The translations under genes and the position numbers were made by a program. 64,000 bases of DNA from JAFGPL01 sp963781805. Lineage in GTDB: Bacteria; Bacteroidota; Bacteroidia; Bacteroidales; UBA10428. This document shows positions 61,443 through 64,000 of the stretch, one piece after another. Numbering within the stretch: position 1 is the first letter of the stretch; each line of letters opens with the position of its first letter. The stretch spans positions 3,906,001 through 3,970,000 of the forward strand of contig CAWAHF010000004.1 of assembly GCA_963781805.1 (NCBI GenBank), in the 5' to 3' direction. Under the pieces are notes generated by a model. That model worked only from the letters and a program-made list of their open reading frames with translations, did no database searches and was not told the DNA's origin.

Positions 61443-63278
61443 ATGTGTGGTATTGTTGGCTATATTGGTGATAGGGAAGTTTACCCTGTTTTAATTAACG
61501 GATTAAAAAGGCTTGAATACCGTGGATATGATTCAGCAGGTATTTCAATAATTAATAATTCATTAAATATTTATAAATGCAAGGGTAAAGTTAGTGATTT
61601 GGAAGATCATGTTAAGGAAAAAAATATTTTAGGAAATATTGGCATTGGCCATACCCGGTGGGCGACACATGGAGAACCAAATGATGTAAATGCACATCCT
61701 CATGCATCAATGAACGGAAAGTTTGTTCTCATTCATAATGGAATTATTGAAAATTATGCAAGGCTAAAAGAAAGATTAGAGCACCGGGGAGTTACCTTCA
61801 AGAGTGAAACTGATTCGGAAGTTCTGGTTAACCTGATAGAATATATATACCTAAAAGGTCAGGTATCAGCTGAAATTGCTGTCAGACTTGCTCTTTCGAA
61901 AGTAATTGGCGCTTACGGCATTGTCCTGATGTGTATAGATGAACCCGACAAGCTTATTGCGGCCAGAAAAGGTAGTCCTTTGGTTATTGGTGTTGGCAAC
62001 GAGGAATACTTTCTTGCTTCTGATGCTACTCCTATTGTTGAATATACCAAAAGTGTTATATATCTTAATGATGATGATGTAGCCATATTAACTAAGACTG
62101 AACTTGTTCTTAAAACGATTCGTAATGATAAACAAACTCCGAAAGTTCATAAGTTGGATCTTGACATCGGAGAAATTGATAAGAATGGATACGAACATTT
62201 TATGCTTAAAGAGATTTTTGAACAACCGCGTTCCATTCTTGATACATTCAGAGGTCGTGTTTCGCCCGATCAAAAAGAATTGCATTTGGGGGGATTATTT
62301 AACGTAATACCCCAACTAATTGATGCAAAAAGGATCATTATTATAGGTTGCGGCACATCGTGGCATGCAGGTTTGGTAGGAGAGTATTTATTCGAAGATT
62401 TAGCCAGAATATCCACCGAGGTAGAATATGCATCCGAATTTCGATATAGAAATCCAATTATAAATAAAGGAGATATTGTAATTGCGATAAGTCAAAGTGG
62501 AGAAACCGCGGATACGCTTGCTGCAATAAAACTAGCAAAAGAATCAGGGGCTCTTGTTCTCGGAATTTGTAATGTAGTTGGATCAAGTATACCACGCGAA
62601 ACCGATGCAGGTGTTTATACACATGCCGGTCCTGAAATTGGTGTTGCATCCACCAAAGCATTTACTGCTCAGGTAACAGTATTAGCAATGATGGCAATCC
62701 TGATAGGCAGAAAGCGGAATATTCTTTCAGAAGAACAATATTTGAAACTGATCCATGAGCTGACCTTAATTCCGGAAAAAATTGAAAAAATACTTACGTT
62801 CGACAAAGATTATAAAATTATTGCCTCTCTCTATAAGGCAGCAAATAACTTTCTTTATCTTGGCAGAGGTTATTTATACCCCGTAGCTCTCGAAGGAGCT
62901 CTGAAACTTAAAGAAATATCTTATATTCATGCCGAAGGTTATCCGGCGGCTGAAATGAAACATGGTCCCATTGCTTTGATCGATGAAAAAATGCCGGTAG
63001 TGGTGATTGCAACCAAAGATTCTTCGTATGAAAAGATTGTGAGCAACATTCAGGAGGTGAAAGCCCGCAATGGAATTGTTATAGCACTGGTTAATGAAGG
63101 AGATACAATAATTAAGGGATTGGCTGATCATGTAATGGAGGTACCTGTGACGAATGTGGTATTTTCTACATTGCTTGCAGTGATACCATTACAACTGCTT
63201 TCTTACCACATTGCTGTAATGCGGGGATGTAACGTAGATCAGCCAAGAAATTTGGCAAAGTCTGTAACTGTTGAATAA
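61443..63278 (+). CDS. glmS: Glutamine-fructose-6-phosphate aminotransferase
   Basis: 611 residues, normal for GlmS. It makes glucosamine 6-phosphate for the cell wall. Nucleophile Cys2 in MCGIVGYIGDREV, then GIGHTRWATHGEPNDVNAHPH. Two SIS domains: GCGTSWHAGLVGEYLFE ... ISQSGETADTLAAIKLAKE, and LGRGYLYPVALEGALKLKEISYIHAEGY. Ends DQPRNLAKSVTVE as usual. Last gene of the three-gene unit. Confidence 0.97.
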   Translation: MCGIVGYIGDREVYPVLINGLKRLEYRGYDSAGISIINNSLNIYKCKGKVSDLEDHVKEKNILGNIGIGHTRWATHGEPNDVNAHPHASMNGKFVLIHNGIIENYARLKERLEHRGVTFKSETDSEVLVNLIEYIYLKGQVSAEIAVRLALSKVIGAYGIVLMCIDEPDKLIAARKGSPLVIGVGNEEYFLASDATPIVEYTKSVIYLNDDDVAILTKTELVLKTIRNDKQTPKVHKLDLDIGEIDKNGYEHFMLKEIFEQPRSILDTFRGRVSPDQKELHLGGLFNVIPQLIDAKRIIIIGCGTSWHAGLVGEYLFEDLARISTEVEYASEFRYRNPIINKGDIVIAISQSGETADTLAAIKLAKESGALVLGICNVVGSSIPRETDAGVYTHAGPEIGVASTKAFTAQVTVLAMMAILIGRKRNILSEEQYLKLIHELTLIPEKIEKILTFDKDYKIIASLYKAANNFLYLGRGYLYPVALEGALKLKEISYIHAEGYPAAEMKHGPIALIDEKMPVVVIATKDSSYEKIVSNIQEVKARNGIVIALVNEGDTIIKGLADHVMEVPVTNVVFSTLLAVIPLQLLSYHIAVMRGCNVDQPRNLAKSVTVE

Positions 63279-64000
63279 TTAGCGGTTAACATACTGATTT
63301 TCATAATATTTTTCATAATCTCCGGAAATAACATTGTTTAGCCAGGAATCGTTTGCCAAATACCAGTCGACCGTTTTTGACAACCCCTCTTCAAATACGA
63401 GAGAAGGATTCCAGCCAAGTTCCTTTTGTAGTTTTGAAGAATCAATGGCATATCTTAAATCATGACCTGCCCGGTCTTTAACAAAGTTTATTAGCTTTGC
63501 TGATGTTCCGGGCCTTCTCTGAAGGCGGTCATCCATTATTTCGCACAATTTATAAATCAGATCAATGTTACGCCATTCATTGTTGCCTCCTATATTATAG
63601 GTTACACCCGGAGTTGCTTTATGAAATATCAAATCAATAGCCAGGGCATGATCCTCAACAAACAACCAGTCGCGGATATTTTCACCTTTTCCGTAAACAG
63701 GTATCGGTTTATTGTTTTTTATATTATGAATGGCAAGGGGAATTAATTTTTCAGGAAATTGATAAGGTCCGTAATTATTGCTGCAATTTGAAATAACAAC
63801 AGGAATTTTATACGTGTTGAAATAAGCTCTGACCAAATGATCTGAGCTGGCTTTGGAAGCTGAATAGGGACTTTTAGGTTCGTAGGCAGTTGTTTCTGTG
63901 AAAAAACTACCTTCTTTAGCAGTACCATATACTTCATCTGTAGAAATATGATAGAATAATTTTTCTTTTAAGTCATCTCCCCATATTGCTTTAGCTGCAT
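63279..64000 (-). CDS. rfbB: dTDP-glucose 4,6-dehydratase, C-terminal part (5' end outside window)
   Basis: The frame is open to the window end, so at least 240 residues are visible. FYHISTDEVYG, then YSASKASSDHLVRAY with the catalytic Tyr and Lys, NCSNNYGPYQFPEKLIPL, and DWLFVEDHALAIDLI are typical for RmlB/RfbB. It makes dTDP-4-keto-6-deoxyglucose for rhamnose and other deoxysugars. It follows glmS directly on the opposite strand. The Met at 63836 is internal, not the start. Confidence 0.93.
   Translation of the reverse strand, partial: AAKAIWGDDLKEKLFYHISTDEVYGTAKEGSFFTETTAYEPKSPYSASKASSDHLVRAYFNTYKIPVVISNCSNNYGPYQFPEKLIPLAIHNIKNNKPIPVYGKGENIRDWLFVEDHALAIDLIFHKATPGVTYNIGGNNEWRNIDLIYKLCEIMDDRLQRRPGTSAKLINFVKDRAGHDLRYAIDSSKLQKELGWNPSLVFEEGLSKTVDWYLANDSWLNNVISGDYEKYYENQYVNR

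Noticed and set aside
1..64000. tRNA, rRNA or prophage genes
   Set aside because: No cloverleaf with the TTCRA arm, no rRNA-like block and no phage structural gene was seen by eye; a tRNAscan run would settle the tRNA question.

Overview
The window is a piece of a Bacteroidota chromosome, probably class Bacteroidia. The housekeeping genes, their order (panC-panD-rfaE2-radA divergent from a short glycogen synthase-DUF4270-glmS; ileS-dksA-lspA), the low GC content, the DUF4270 and lamin-tail lipoproteins and the TTTG/TAnnTTTG promoters all fit that group. No rRNA, tRNA or CRISPR array was seen.

Layout. 1-1.6 kb: end of an ABC-2 type transporter operon. About 1.7-36.6 kb: an accessory region in which nearly every non-mobile gene is on the minus strand and each one or two genes are separated by a 70-200 base imperfect palindrome. 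These palindromes behave as integron attC sites. Each starts (plus-strand view) with ...AAC and ends with GTT..., the two arms pair, and the core next to one end of a cassette is complementary to the core at its other end (for example GTTGTAAGCC with GGCTTACAAC, and GTTGTAGCGC with GCGCTACAAC). One cassette is present twice, cut at exactly these points. No integron integrase is in the window, so this is a cluster of attC sites lacking an integrase (CALIN) of about 18-20 cassettes.

Cargo of the array: a prenyltransferase-like protein, a DUF4332 protein, an AraC/GyrI-like regulator, HEPN/MNT and PIN/DUF6364 toxin-antitoxin pairs, a CPBP protease, two copies of a QueG-like 4Fe-4S protein, a choloylglycine-hydrolase-like amidase with an outer-membrane barrel protein, a VOC protein, NTF2-like proteins, an S41 peptidase, DUF4238, a PD-(D/E)xK protein, a large Eco57I-type restriction-methylase with a membrane partner, and an Mrr-like membrane protein. 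Parasites of the array: two IS91-like elements, each with a tyrosine recombinase gene, joined to attC right cores reading GTTGAAC; an IS66-family element with an 8-bp target duplication; and three group II introns plus one intron fragment, all sitting in attC-like sites or at cassette edges.

36.6-39.1 kb: a transition zone with nine 21-bp-phased GTTCA iterons, one unknown gene, three TTGCA-N5-TGCAA palindromes (three more stand upstream of an HTH regulator at 54.2 kb), and degenerate dispersed repeats. 39.1-64 kb: stable chromosome with ispD, DUF2461, a response regulator, a ROK kinase, a universal stress protein, lspA-dksA-ileS, a histidine kinase, riboflavin synthase, an epimerase, a sugar transferase, an HTH regulator, a lamin-tail lipoprotein, radA, rfaE2, panD, panC, a glycogen synthase-like gene, a DUF4270 lipoprotein, glmS and the end of rfbB.
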